Origin: CAWDVH01 sp963805705
Lineage (GTDB): Bacteria; Actinomycetota; Actinomycetes; Streptosporangiales; Streptosporangiaceae
Direction: 5' to 3'
DNA: 64,000 bases
Assembly (NCBI GenBank): GCA_963805705.1
Contig: CAWDVH010000001.1
Location: forward strand, 2,046,001 to 2,110,000
Under the pieces are notes generated by a model, which saw only the letters and a list, made by a program, of their open reading frames with translations, had not been told where the DNA came from and searched no databases. Below are positions 26,312 through 35,216 of the stretch, piece after piece (the stretch's first letter is position 1; every line of letters begins with the position of its first letter). A program made the position numbers and the translations under genes.

Positions 26312-26707
26312 GTGGATCCGGTCCCTCATCCGCAGGGCCTTGACCAGCTCCTCATCAGCTTTACCGAGCGCTTTCCCGAGGTGCTGCACGCTCTCGTGGT
26401 GTCCTCAGACGGCGTCCCGCTGGCCGTGTCCGAGCGGATACCGCCCGATCAGCTGGAGATGATCTCCGCGACCACCTCCAGCTTCATCGGCCTGGCCCGT
26501 GGCGCAGGCCGGATAATGGACGGGGGTGCCGTCACCCAGGGCCTGGTCGCCATGGAACGGGGCACCCTCGTGATCATGGCGATCAATGAGGGCTCGAGCT
26601 TCGCCGTGTTCACCAGCGCCGCAGCCGACCTCGACCTGGTCGCGTACGAGATGACAATGCTGCTGGAGCAGGCCGACAGCATCGTCCCCTGGACTGCTTC
26701 ACAGTGA
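26312..26707 (+). CDS. cvnB: Roadblock/LC7-domain protein (CvnB)
   Basis: 131 residues. The alpha-beta Roadblock fold is evident: 'LDQLLISFTERFPEVLHALVVSSDGVPLAVS', 'ATTSSFIGLARGAGRIMDGG' and 'GTLVIMAINEGSSFAVFTSA'. In conservons CvnB binds a Ras/Arf-like GTPase (CvnD) with CvnC (DUF742). Here neither cvnC nor cvnD follows; instead a dioxygenase gene converges with a 9-base overlap. The GTG start lies 10 bases after the cvnA stop. Confidence 0.9.
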   Translation: MDPVPHPQGLDQLLISFTERFPEVLHALVVSSDGVPLAVSERIPPDQLEMISATTSSFIGLARGAGRIMDGGAVTQGLVAMERGTLVIMAINEGSSFAVFTSAAADLDLVAYEMTMLLEQADSIVPWTASQ

Positions 26708-27709
26708 CACGGTCGGATATCCGCTCCGCCAGACGGCGTACTCAGGGCAGAGCGGCCGGCCGGTTTCCTGGCAGCTGATCCACAGTCGCAGGAGGTGCCG
26801 TTTACGTGCCGGGTCCTCGGCGTCATCGACGAATGCCGTGCGAGTATGCACCGTCACGAAGTTGTTAAGGAACTGGATGTCGCCGGTCTGCAACGTCATG
26901 CCGAGTGCGACTCCCGGCCTCTTGGGCAGTGAGTCGAAATACATGAAGCAGGAGACCTCGTCCGCCGACAGCCTGGGCACCTCGGGAAAGCGCATAGCCG
27001 ACATTGCCCGGCCGGTCCTGACGGTCGCCGAAAGCGCTCCGCCGAAATAACTGTAGAGCGGCTCCAGATACCATCCGGGCGATCCCGGCGGCTCCTCGCT
27101 CCTCCAGTCAGTCGGGAAGTTCTTGGTGAGGATGGGCAGGTACTCGGGGTGCTCGTCGATGACGAAGTTATAGAGGAGCGCGGAACTGGCCACGAAACTC
27201 TCCCCGCCGTACAGAGCGGGGCGCAGGCACATCAGGCCCACGAAGTCGGTGGAGTCAGTGTGGAATCCGAGATCCTCGTTGGTCGCGTACGCCCGCTCGT
27301 AAGGACCGCGCCTGCCGAGATCGCGTATGTGGCCCACGAGGTCGCCCTTGCGATTCTGCGGCACAAGATCTCCCATGTGCCGTCCCATGCCCCAGTAGAT
27401 GGCAGTGGCTTCCTCCTCGCTGAACCTGTCATAGATGGGCAGTCCGCGCAGGAGAACGAGCCCTAGTCCGTGCTCCAGCCGGTCCACGATGTCATCGATC
27501 TGCTCCTGGAAATGAGGAAGCGGAAAGTCCTGCGCCCGGATCTCGGTGACGTCATTGAACTGCTTCTTGGAAGCATGCGCGAGAGCTCGCTCGAAATCGG
27601 TAAAATCTTCCTCGGTAAAATGGATAATCCAGCGATCGGCGTCTTCCAGCTCGTCGCCTCTCCATACATTCGGAGCCGGTATCGGCTTCGTGAGAATCTC
27701 GGTCACCAA
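26699..27709 (-). CDS. TauD/TfdA-family Fe(II)/2-oxoglutarate dioxygenase
   Basis: 336 residues. The iron site is HTD in 'LGFHTDSTDF', the distal His in 'FVTVHTRTAF', and the 2OG-binding Arg in 'RHLLRLWIS'. 'GLGLVLLRGLPI' and 'HMGDLVPQNRKGDLVGHIRD' match the clavaminate-synthase-like branch of TauD proteins, many of which oxidise amino-acid or peptide substrates in natural-product pathways. The G+C content is lower than in flanking genes, suggesting acquisition. The gene overlaps the cvnB stop on the opposite strand. The DHA2 exporter lies upstream on the same strand, beyond a gap of about 250 bases. Confidence 0.88.
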   Translation of the reverse strand: MVTEILTKPIPAPNVWRGDELEDADRWIIHFTEEDFTDFERALAHASKKQFNDVTEIRAQDFPLPHFQEQIDDIVDRLEHGLGLVLLRGLPIYDRFSEEEATAIYWGMGRHMGDLVPQNRKGDLVGHIRDLGRRGPYERAYATNEDLGFHTDSTDFVGLMCLRPALYGGESFVASSALLYNFVIDEHPEYLPILTKNFPTDWRSEEPPGSPGWYLEPLYSYFGGALSATVRTGRAMSAMRFPEVPRLSADEVSCFMYFDSLPKRPGVALGMTLQTGDIQFLNNFVTVHTRTAFVDDAEDPARKRHLLRLWISCQETGRPLCPEYAVWRSGYPTVSL

Positions 27710-27957
27710 GAGCGCTCCTTTGCCGTGAACATATTTTCCGCAAGCTCATCGTACGGCTCGATTCACGGACTCTCAAGCAAACCGTCTGGCCGTATAGACC
27801 CCGCTTTTCCATAATCATCCGACAACCAGACGGGCTACCTGGTCGGCGGTCGCCCGGGTGTGCCGGGTTCCTCGGGTCGGAGGCAGGCTGACGAAGCCGT
27901 TCGTAGTCGGGGGGCGTAGCTGCACTTGCGTGCTGTACGGGTGTGGGCTCAGCCGGG

Positions 27958-29385
27958 CTAGGCGATCTCGGGCTGCGGACTCAGGGCACCTGTTTCTTGT
28001 GAGGGTTCGGCGGCCGGGAGCAAGATGGTGGCGCCGAGGCCGATCAGGCCGATGAACGCCAGGACGATCATGGCGATCGCGTAGGACCGTTTGGGGTCGG
28101 CGAGACCGGCGACCAGGATGGTGCCCGCGATCGCGGTGCCGAGCGAGGACCCGAGGTTGGAGACGCTGCGCGATAGCCCGGAGATTTCCCCTTGGAGGTT
28201 TTCCGGGAAGGCGGATTGCACGACGTTGACCGAGGGCGTGAGCATGACGCCTACGCCTACGCCTATGAGGAACAGCCCAGGGGCGAAGTACCAGGCGCTG
28301 GGGTGGCCCTTCACCATGACCAGCAGCACGATGATCCCGGCGATGGTGGTCACAAAACCGGCCAGGATGAGCGATCGCTGCTGGAACCGTTTGGCCAGGC
28401 GGCCAGCGGCCAGCGAGGACAGCAAGATGCCGACCGTGGCGGCGGTGAAGATCACGCCGGTCTGGACGGCGTTGTAGTGCCGCACTACCTGGAGGTAGGC
28501 GGACACGACAAACGCCGTGCCCAGGAGAACCGCCCACTGCACGTTCTGAGTGACCATGGCCAGGTTCGAGGTGCGGTTGCGGAACAGGCCGGTCGACAGC
28601 AGGGCTTCCTTCCCGGCGTGCTCGCGGCTGCGGATCCAGGCGAAGAACCCGGCCAGGATGAGTGCCCCCACAACGACTAGCACCGCCATCAGCACCAGAT
28701 TGCTGTCGGCTGCCATTATCCCGCCGACCAGGACGATCAGGCCCACGGCGGACAGGACCGCCCCGACGATGTCGAAGGGGCGGGTGGGATCGGCGGGCAG
28801 CGGATCGGTGATGCCGCGGGCGAGCAGCACGATGATCACGATGATGAGGGCTTGGAAGATGAACGCGGCCCGCCAGGTGATCGCGGTGGTGATCGCACCT
28901 CCGATCAGCGGCCCGGCGGCGGCGCCGATTCCGCCCATGCCACTGATCACCCCGAACGCCCACGCCCGGGACTTCATATCGCGGAACAGGATAGTCGTGA
29001 GGATGTAGACCGGCGGGATCAGCAGCGCGGTACCGACTCCCTCGAAGAACGAGTTGCCCAAGATCAGCACGCCGAGCCCGGGCGAGACCGCGCTGAGCAG
29101 GGCGCCGATCCCATAGATCACCAGCCCCATCATGAAGCACCGCTTGCGGCCCCAGCGGTCGGTCAGCTTGCCACACGGAATCATCAGCGCGGCCATCACC
29201 AGCAAGAACAAGGTGATGCACACTTGCACACCCTGGACCGTGGTGTGCAGGTCGGTTTTGATGTCATTGATCATGACGTTCATGTTCGAGCCCGCGAAAC
29301 TGCAGATGAACTGAGCCAGAGCCAGCGGCACCAGCACCCTGCGCAGCGACCCCGTCATGGCCGGCCGCCCGGCCGCGCTGGTCAT
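27958..29385 (-). CDS. DHA2-family MFS transporter
   Basis: 475 residues, about 14 TM segments. Motif A variant 'GKLTDRWGRKRCFM' follows TM2, motif C 'GVISGMGGIGAAAGPLIGG' lies in TM5. Start ATG 29385 is followed by a short polar head and TM1 'VLVPLALAQFICSFAGSNMNV'. It probably exports drugs or metabolites. It is encoded upstream of the TauD-type gene in the same direction, separated by a non-coding AT-richer gap (27710-27957). Confidence 0.88.
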   Translation of the reverse strand: MTSAAGRPAMTGSLRRVLVPLALAQFICSFAGSNMNVMINDIKTDLHTTVQGVQVCITLFLLVMAALMIPCGKLTDRWGRKRCFMMGLVIYGIGALLSAVSPGLGVLILGNSFFEGVGTALLIPPVYILTTILFRDMKSRAWAFGVISGMGGIGAAAGPLIGGAITTAITWRAAFIFQALIIVIIVLLARGITDPLPADPTRPFDIVGAVLSAVGLIVLVGGIMAADSNLVLMAVLVVVGALILAGFFAWIRSREHAGKEALLSTGLFRNRTSNLAMVTQNVQWAVLLGTAFVVSAYLQVVRHYNAVQTGVIFTAATVGILLSSLAAGRLAKRFQQRSLILAGFVTTIAGIIVLLVMVKGHPSAWYFAPGLFLIGVGVGVMLTPSVNVVQSAFPENLQGEISGLSRSVSNLGSSLGTAIAGTILVAGLADPKRSYAIAMIVLAFIGLIGLGATILLPAAEPSQETGALSPQPEIA

Positions 29386-29634
29386 GACCGCTGCCCATGA
29401 CGCTGGCCACCGATCGCGGCCAGCGTTCGGTCCATACTCGACACGGCAGACTCCTCAAGTGGCGCTCTGGTCTCGGCCCCGCTCATGGCATGCACCTAGC
29501 AGCGTAGGGCGGGACCCCGGGCTCAGCGCAACTGCATCACGGCCCGGCCCGGGCCGGATCGTGGCGAAGCGCTAGGGGGCAGCGTTGCTGTACTGAGGTG
29601 AGAAAGGCCGATTCTGCGTTTGTGCACAACCAGG

Positions 29635-32301
29635 CTAGGTAACGGCATCTGTGCCAGCTGGGCGGGTGGGTTCGGGTGATGCTTCAGCTAGCGCGTACTC
29701 AACGGCGCGGCTGCCTCCCAGGGACTGTCCCCGTGTCCAGGCCTGCTCGAATGCCGCATCTCCCATGCGGGAGCGAAGCGCGGCCAGGAGACCATCGTCG
29801 TGGGCGGCGCGGGGCACGAGCGCGTGCAGCCAGCCGCTGCCCTTGGCTTGCAGGAGCGCGGCAGCGGCGGCGAGCAGATGCACGGCGCGCTCGGGGTTGT
29901 CCTGCCGGATGGCGACCGCGGCGAGCGCCTCGAGGTAGTAAGCGACGCTTGGTTCGTCCCTGGCCTCGGCTGACTGCGACACCCCTTCCTGCAGGCATTC
30001 CGCCGCGCCGGTCAGATCGCCCTGTGCCTGGCTGCTGAGCGCCAGGTCGTAGAGCGAGACGAGGATGGTGAACCGGTCTTGTGCGCTGCGGGCCGCATTC
30101 AGGGCCTCGGTGAACAGCTGCGCGGCACGGTCGTGATCTGCCTGGCTGAGCCGGATCTGGCCGAGGAAATTGCACACGAGCGCCACGTCCATCAGGTACT
30201 GCAGACGCACGGGTCCGGCGAGCCGGTCGTTGCCGGCCTCCTGCAGCGGGGCGAGCGTCTGTTCGAGCAGCTCGCTGGCCCGCGCGTCCTGGTGCTGCAA
30301 GGCCAGGAGGTGACCCAGCATGGCTGCCGTCGTGGCTGCGCCCAGCATGTCCCCGGCCTGGCGGTACAGCGGCAGGCTCTGCTCCAGGAGCGGCTGCGCT
30401 GTGGCCTGGTCCCCGGACGCGAAGAGGCCGAAGCCGGTGCCGCTCAGGGCCAGGGCACGCTGCTGCGGCGGCAGGTGTTCGCTCTTGGCCAGGACGTCCA
30501 CGTAGGAGGCGAGTTCCGCGGAGTGGCCGCGCAGCCACCAGAACCTCCATGTCGCCCAGGACAGCTGTATCGCCGGCTCGATCTGGTCCTGTTCCGCCAG
30601 CCAGGACATCGCGGCGCCGAGGTTGCCGTGCTCGGTCTCGAGCCGGTCCAGCCACGCCAGCTGTCCGGGACCTTGCAGCTCGGCTGGAGTCGGCTCGGCG
30701 AGCGCCCGGAAGTAGGCCGCGTGCCGGTCGTGCGCCTCCCGCCAGTCAGCGCCGCCGCGCAGGCGCTCCAGTGCGTACTCCCGGATGGTCTCCAGCAGTC
30801 CGAAGCGCGGCTCGCCGTCGCGGGTCTGCGGCTGCACCAGGCTGCTGTCCACCAGCGAGCCCAGCGTGTCCATGACGTGCCCGGCCCGGCCCGGGTCCGC
30901 CGGCCCGGCGGCGCCGACGGCCTCTGCGGCGAGCAGGTCGAAGGTTCCGGCAAACACCCCTAGGCCGGCGAACATCGCCTGCTCGCCGCCAGACAGCAGA
31001 TCGAAGCTCCAGTCCAGTGTGCTTCGCAGTGTCCGCTGCCGCTCGGGGAGGTCGCGCGCTCCGCCCGTCAGCAGCCCCATCCTGTCGTCAAGCCGGGCCA
31101 GCAGGGCCTGCGGTGGCAGCAGCCGGACCCTGGCCGCGGCCAGCTCGATGGCCAGTGGCAGGCCGTCTAGCCGCCGGCAGATCTCAGCGACCGCCCCGGC
31201 GTTCCCGCTGGTCAGCTCGAAACCCGCGGACGCGGCTTGCGCCCGCTGCACGAACAGGCGCACCGAGGCGCTTCGCTGCACCTCTGCGGCATCCCCCCCG
31301 GCCCCGATCGGCGGCACCGGGAGCGGCGGCACCGGGAACTCGTGCTCACCGCTGAGCCGCAACACCGTCCGGCTGGTCACCAGCGCCACCACGCCCGGAG
31401 CGGCGCCCAGCAGCTCAGCCACCAGCGGAGCCGCCCCCATCACCTGCTCGAAGTTGTCCAGCACCAGCACCAGCCGCCGGGCGCGCAGGTACGACTTCAG
31501 GTCGGTGATCAGCGCGCCGCCCGAGGTGCTCAGCCCCAGCGCGGCGGCGATCGCCGCCGTTACCAGCCCGGCCGCCTGGACCGAGCCGAGCGCAACGAAC
31601 CGCACCCCGTCCTCAAAGCCCGCACCCACCCGCTGCGCGACCTCCGCCGCGAGCCTGCTCTTCCCGACCCCGCCCGGCCCGGTGAGGGTCACCAGGCGCA
31701 CGCCCTCGGCACGCACCAGGTCGTCCACCGCCGCAACGTCATCGTCGCGGCCCACAAGCGGCGTCGCCGGCACCGGCACCGCCCCGGCCAGCGACGCCCC
31801 GTCCGCGGCGCCGTCCCGCGCCGGCGCCCTCTCGAACCGCTCGCTCAGCAGCACGGCTAGGTCGTTCTCGACCAGGCGCTGCAGCTCGGCGACAGCAGAG
31901 AAGTGCTGATAGGACACGTCACCGGAATCCCTGATCCGGGTCAGCATCTCCGCCAGCCGCGACTCACGCTCCGCCGCCGGCGACTTCACATAGATCAGCC
32001 TGGGCAGCCCCGCCGCCAGCAGGTACTCATCCTCCAGCCCGGATACCTGCTCCCCCGACGCGACCCAGCCGTAGCTCTGCCAGTACACGCCCACGAACAC
32101 CTGGCTCTGCGCCAGGTAGGAGCGGTATACCTGCCGCGGCGGATGCGGCCGGGCGCCCAGCTCGAACATCACCGGCACCAGCCGCAGACGGGTCACCGCG
32201 TCCCGCACTGCCTGGCGCTCAGCGGCCAGTTCCTGCAGCGTAGAACTCACAAAGACCCGCAACCGCTGGTCAGGCGTGCGGATCACATCCGTCTCGGCCA
32301 T
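29635..32301 (-). CDS. DUF4062-STAND NTPase-TPR protein
   Basis: 888 residues in three parts. Residues 13-105 are DUF4062 ('RLRVFVSSTLQELAAERQAV', 'VFVGVYWQSYGWV', 'EYLLAAGLPRLIYV'), a TIR/SEFIR-like fold found in signalling and defence proteins. Residues about 180-480 are an NB-ARC-type NTPase: P-loop TGPGGVGKSR (208-217), Walker B 'LVLVLDNFEQV', 'LVTSRTVLRLSGEHEFPVP', and 'RRLDGLPLAIELAAARVRLL'. The rest is a long TPR array. STAND proteins oligomerise after ligand binding to the C-terminal repeats. No HTH or cyclase domain is present. Family relatives act as regulators or in antiphage immunity. Which applies is not known. Confidence 0.88.
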   Translation of the reverse strand: MAETDVIRTPDQRLRVFVSSTLQELAAERQAVRDAVTRLRLVPVMFELGARPHPPRQVYRSYLAQSQVFVGVYWQSYGWVASGEQVSGLEDEYLLAAGLPRLIYVKSPAAERESRLAEMLTRIRDSGDVSYQHFSAVAELQRLVENDLAVLLSERFERAPARDGAADGASLAGAVPVPATPLVGRDDDVAAVDDLVRAEGVRLVTLTGPGGVGKSRLAAEVAQRVGAGFEDGVRFVALGSVQAAGLVTAAIAAALGLSTSGGALITDLKSYLRARRLVLVLDNFEQVMGAAPLVAELLGAAPGVVALVTSRTVLRLSGEHEFPVPPLPVPPIGAGGDAAEVQRSASVRLFVQRAQAASAGFELTSGNAGAVAEICRRLDGLPLAIELAAARVRLLPPQALLARLDDRMGLLTGGARDLPERQRTLRSTLDWSFDLLSGGEQAMFAGLGVFAGTFDLLAAEAVGAAGPADPGRAGHVMDTLGSLVDSSLVQPQTRDGEPRFGLLETIREYALERLRGGADWREAHDRHAAYFRALAEPTPAELQGPGQLAWLDRLETEHGNLGAAMSWLAEQDQIEPAIQLSWATWRFWWLRGHSAELASYVDVLAKSEHLPPQQRALALSGTGFGLFASGDQATAQPLLEQSLPLYRQAGDMLGAATTAAMLGHLLALQHQDARASELLEQTLAPLQEAGNDRLAGPVRLQYLMDVALVCNFLGQIRLSQADHDRAAQLFTEALNAARSAQDRFTILVSLYDLALSSQAQGDLTGAAECLQEGVSQSAEARDEPSVAYYLEALAAVAIRQDNPERAVHLLAAAAALLQAKGSGWLHALVPRAAHDDGLLAALRSRMGDAAFEQAWTRGQSLGGSRAVEYALAEASPEPTRPAGTDAVT

Positions 32302-32309
32302 TACCCCAA

Positions 32310-32770
32310 CCTAGTGCCGCATCAGGCAACGTTGCCCGGTCGACGATCCGGCGGAGCCGCTCGTCGTAGGCATGGTTGTTGCGCCAGATGATGTACCGGC
32401 GGATCATGCTGCCCTGCTGTTCGCGGGTGGCGTGGTCGGTTCCATCCAGCGCGAAGTATCGCAGGGCCGTGAACTGGGCTTCTATGCGGTTAACCACGAG
32501 GAATTCGTCGGGGTATAGGCGAGTTCGACGTTGCTCGCCGCCGCCCACTGGCCGACACGCTTGTCTTTGCGGGTGGTCAGGTGGGGTGAGAAGTTGTCGC
32601 AGATGATCGCGATGCGGGTGGCGGGCGGCTAGGGAGCGCAGGTACCGGCAGAACTCCAGGAATCTGCGCGGCGGGGAAGTCGCGCCTGACCAGGTCCGGT
32701 GGCCGCCAGCGGCCCTTGCCCAGGCGGGTGCTGCCCGTGCGTTTCTTCTTCCGCTGGGCACGGCACCGCA
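32310..32770 (-). pseudogene. IS630-family transposase remnant with several frameshifts
   Basis: Pieces in three frames together rebuild the C-terminal half of an IS630 DDE transposase: 'FLEFCRYLRSLAA', 'IICDNFSPHLTTRKDKRVGQ', 'NVELAYTPTNSSWL', then 'NRIEAQFTALRYFALDGTDH' and 'SMIRRYIIWRNNHAYDERLR'. The D of 'CDNFSPH' is catalytic; the N-terminal half is missing. It lies directly upstream of the STAND gene and downstream of the toxin gene. Confidence 0.85.
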
Positions 32771-32779
32771 TGGCCGAGG

Positions 32780-33091
32780 CTATGGGCCGGGCGGTGGGGT
32801 AAAGATCGCGTGGGTGCCGACCCGCCGCCAGATGACATGGGCCTGGCCGGAGATGCGCTCTTCGCCGTAGCTGAATGTCGCGCGGCCGTCGTTGTCCCAG
32901 GTCATCTCGAACACGCCGGGGTGGGCGGTCACGCCCTTGACGCGCAGCCCGGGTCGGAATGGGCGGTCAGGCGAGGCCAGATCCGGCACGAACGCATCAG
33001 TGATGACCTTGCGGAAGGTCGTCTGCTGCTGTGCGGTGAGGTGCTTCCAGTCGCGCTCGAACCGGGGGAGCGTTTCGAAGGTCGGCATCAC
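32780..33091 (-). CDS. RelE/ParE-superfamily toxin
   Basis: 103 residues with the RelE-like layout: N-terminal helices 'RFERDWKHLTAQQQTTFRKV', then 'GLRVKGVTAHPGVFEMTWD', 'RATFSYGEE' and 'HVIWRRVGTH' strands. These toxins usually cleave mRNA at the ribosome. Its start overlaps the antitoxin stop (ATGA at 33088-33091). Pairing with an AbrB-type antitoxin resembles the YhaV-PrlF arrangement. Confidence 0.85.
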   Translation of the reverse strand: MMPTFETLPRFERDWKHLTAQQQTTFRKVITDAFVPDLASPDRPFRPGLRVKGVTAHPGVFEMTWDNDGRATFSYGEERISGQAHVIWRRVGTHAIFTPPPGP

Positions 33092-33423
33092 TCATCCGCT
33101 GAGCCGAGCGAATCGAGGTGAGCGAACATGTCCTCAGCGGACTCGTGGACCGTGCCGCGTCCGGCCGCGATTTCCTCGTCGGCTTCCCGCTCGCCGGCCA
33201 GCCAGTCAGGCGTGAAGAACCATGCCTGATCGGTGGGGATGGACACGTAACCGCGGATCGTGACTGTGCCGTCGGCGTGCACAGCGAATTCCACCTCGTC
33301 GCCTTCACCGATATGAAGGGCCTGGCGGATCTCCTCGGGCAGGGTGAGCTGCGCCTTGGGCCGGACCTTCGCCCTGGTCCGCAGACGAGGCTCCGGTTCC
33401 ATCTTGGCCGCGGGCATGCCCAT
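33088..33423 (-). CDS. AbrB/MazE-type (SpoVT-AbrB) antitoxin
   Basis: About 111 residues. The swapped-hairpin DNA-binding domain is seen as 'RTRAKVRPKAQLTLPEEIRQALHIGEGDEVEF', followed by a C-terminal toxin-binding tail. ATG 33423 is preferred because GTGGAG precedes it; an in-frame GTG at 33435 is the alternative. It forms an operon with the downstream toxin gene (4-base overlap) and probably represses its own promoter, where an AT-rich palindrome lies. Confidence 0.85.
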   Translation of the reverse strand: MGMPAAKMEPEPRLRTRAKVRPKAQLTLPEEIRQALHIGEGDEVEFAVHADGTVTIRGYVSIPTDQAWFFTPDWLAGEREADEEIAAGRGTVHESAEDMFAHLDSLGSADE

Positions 33424-33435
33424 AGCGCACTCCAC

Positions 33436-33448
33436 AAAATCAGATTTT
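33436..33448. promoter_or_regulatory. AAAATC-a-GATTTT palindrome before the antitoxin gene
   Basis: A perfect 6-1-6 AT-rich palindrome lies 13-25 bases upstream of the chosen antitoxin start in otherwise GC-rich DNA. It is a likely binding site for the AbrB-type antitoxin, giving autoregulation of the pair. Confidence 0.5.
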
Positions 33449-33886
33449 CTTACTCTCCCACTGTATCACTGTTGGCTGTAGGCCTGACTCGGCGGACGGG
33501 GCCGGTAGAGCCGACACTGGACGAACTTGATCATGGAGACCTTGAACTTGAAGTGGCAATCGGAGTCCGGGGCCGTTCAGACCATGAGGACGACTCCGCC
33601 TGCGCTCCCTACTTCGGGCAGCGTGCTAGCGCCAAGGGCTTCCGGCAAGCAACGAGGGACTTGGACACGGGACAGCGGGCCGTGCGAACTTCGTGCGGAG
33701 CGTGCTTGACTGACCTATGCCTCGGCTGGGTGGATCTGCCCGCCCCGAGTGAAGGCTCGGTCGCCCTCCTTTATTATCCCGTACGTGCCAACGGAGGAAT
33801 GCAGAGCCCTCGACGAACTCACATCTGGCGGCTTGGGAGAGACGGGGGGACAGTGAAAGTGAGTCCCGGACTTACTGAGGGGGACG
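33449..33886. other. Non-coding stretch
   Basis: No frame on either strand gives a recognisable protein, and no repeat or RNA signature was found. It holds the promoters of the antitoxin gene (leftward) and the lipoprotein gene (rightward). Confidence 0.5.
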
Positions 33887-34561
33887 ATGAGGCATCTGGT
33901 CCGTGTGTCCGTGGTCGTGCTCCCGGCCGCCGCGCTAGCCACCGCGCTGGCCGCCGGGTGCACTAGCGCTCCCGGCCACCCGGCCGCGCAGGCTCGCAGC
34001 AGCTCCAGCGCCGCCCAGCCCGCTAGCAGTGCCGCAGGGCCACTGCCCACCACTGCGGCCCCGGCGGCTAGCACCCACCTTGGGCCAGCGGCCACCGTGC
34101 GCGCCTATTACAGAGCCATCAATAACCACAGCTACGCCCGCGCCTGGCACCTTGGCGGCCGGTTCACCGGTTCCAGCTACTCCGCGTTTGCCGCCGGGTT
34201 CCAGGGCACTGCGCACGACAAGGTCTCCATCCTGTCGGTAACCGGGAACGTGGTGACGGCTCGCCTTGCGGCCCGGCAAACGGACGGGTCAATCCGCACC
34301 TACCAGGGCACATATTGGGTCACTCACGGCGTCATCACCCAGTTCGACGTCGCGCTGTCCTCGGCCGCGCCACCACCCCCGCCTCCGTCCTCGGCCGCCC
34401 CGGCGGCCGGGTGCCACCCGCTCACTCCCAGCGGGCACTGCTATGAGCCGGGCGAGTACTGCCCGACCGCCGACGCGGGTCAGACCGGCGTGGCCGGTGA
34501 CGGCAAAACCATCGTGTGTGTGCTGGAGTCCGGCCGCTACCACTGGCACCCGGTGGGCTGA
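33887..34561 (+). CDS. Putative secreted lipoprotein of unknown function
   Basis: 224 residues. A signal peptide with lipobox 'LAAGC' (Cys25) is followed by a Ser/Ala-rich linker. An SnoaL/NTF2-like or 'DUF4878'-like segment (about 65-155) begins 'AATVRAYYRAINNHSYARAW', then a Pro-rich linker and a Cys-containing tail 'CHPLTPSGHCYEPGEYCPTA' ending 'GKTIVCVLESGRYHWHP' (four Cys). The tail recalls the short Cys-rich modules of Gram-positive exported proteins. Function unknown. Confidence 0.75.
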   Translation: MRHLVRVSVVVLPAAALATALAAGCTSAPGHPAAQARSSSSAAQPASSAAGPLPTTAAPAASTHLGPAATVRAYYRAINNHSYARAWHLGGRFTGSSYSAFAAGFQGTAHDKVSILSVTGNVVTARLAARQTDGSIRTYQGTYWVTHGVITQFDVALSSAAPPPPPPSSAAPAAGCHPLTPSGHCYEPGEYCPTADAGQTGVAGDGKTIVCVLESGRYHWHPVG

Positions 34562-35214
34562 GCTATGCGACCAGCGGCACTAACCGCCAAGCGGCGGGTG
34601 ATGGCCGCGACCAAGCCGTAAGGCACCGAGCCGGGGAGCCCTGAGCGCGTTTCCTTTGTCCGTCCCGAGGTTCTCCTGCAGCACACTGGAGGCTGTGAGG
34701 CTGGACGACCTGCTAGACCTCCTGGCCGAGCGGCGGAGTATCACCCGCCAGCAGGCTGGGAAAGCGAGCCGCGATGCCCGGCGGGGGCGAGTTGTTGAGG
34801 TGCGGTGCCGGTGGACCGGCCTGAGCTAGTCGCCGAGCTGCTGGGCGAAGACTCAGGCTGGACACTGCGCCGGAAGGTCTAGCGGGCGGTTCACAACCCC
34901 TGGCATACGGCTTGACGAACACTAAGACTCCAGTCACGTCAGCGGTAATAACGCTCAACAGCCGTCGCCTGGCAGTCCTGCCAGGCGACGGCCCGTCTTG
35001 GCGACTCATCAGCTGCCCAAGCGCCCTCAGATCTGATATGAGCACACACCGTGTCTCGGCGAGCATCGTCTCTAGGGATCTAGTCAAGCGTCAGCTAGCA
35101 CAGAGCCGTCAAGCATCACCCGGTACACGGCAAGCTTGATATCTGACGACTGCTGCACCTTCGTGCTGCACGAAGATCAAAACGGCCAATTCCTTGATTG
35201 GAATCAGCCGCTGA
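34562..35214. other. Long non-coding gap with a hairpin
   Basis: No convincing gene is present. A short frame near 34694-34828 (LDDLLDLLAERRSITRQQAG) has a GTG start but no recognised relatives and breaks off. The strong hairpin listed separately lies within, and the first tRNA-like repeat begins at its right edge. Confidence 0.5.
34961..34992. terminator. Perfect 15-bp hairpin with 2-base loop
   Basis: GCCGTCGCCTGGCAG at 34961-34975 pairs perfectly with 34978-34992. It lies about 400 bases after the lipoprotein gene and far from any other gene. It could be a bidirectional terminator or the terminator of an unseen small transcript. Confidence 0.6.
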
Positions 35215-35216
35215 CC

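Noticed and set aside
33118..33966. Plus-strand frame opposite the antitoxin gene running into the lipoprotein gene
   Set aside because: Antisense to a clear AbrB-type gene; the true lipoprotein start with lipobox lies in another frame at 33887.
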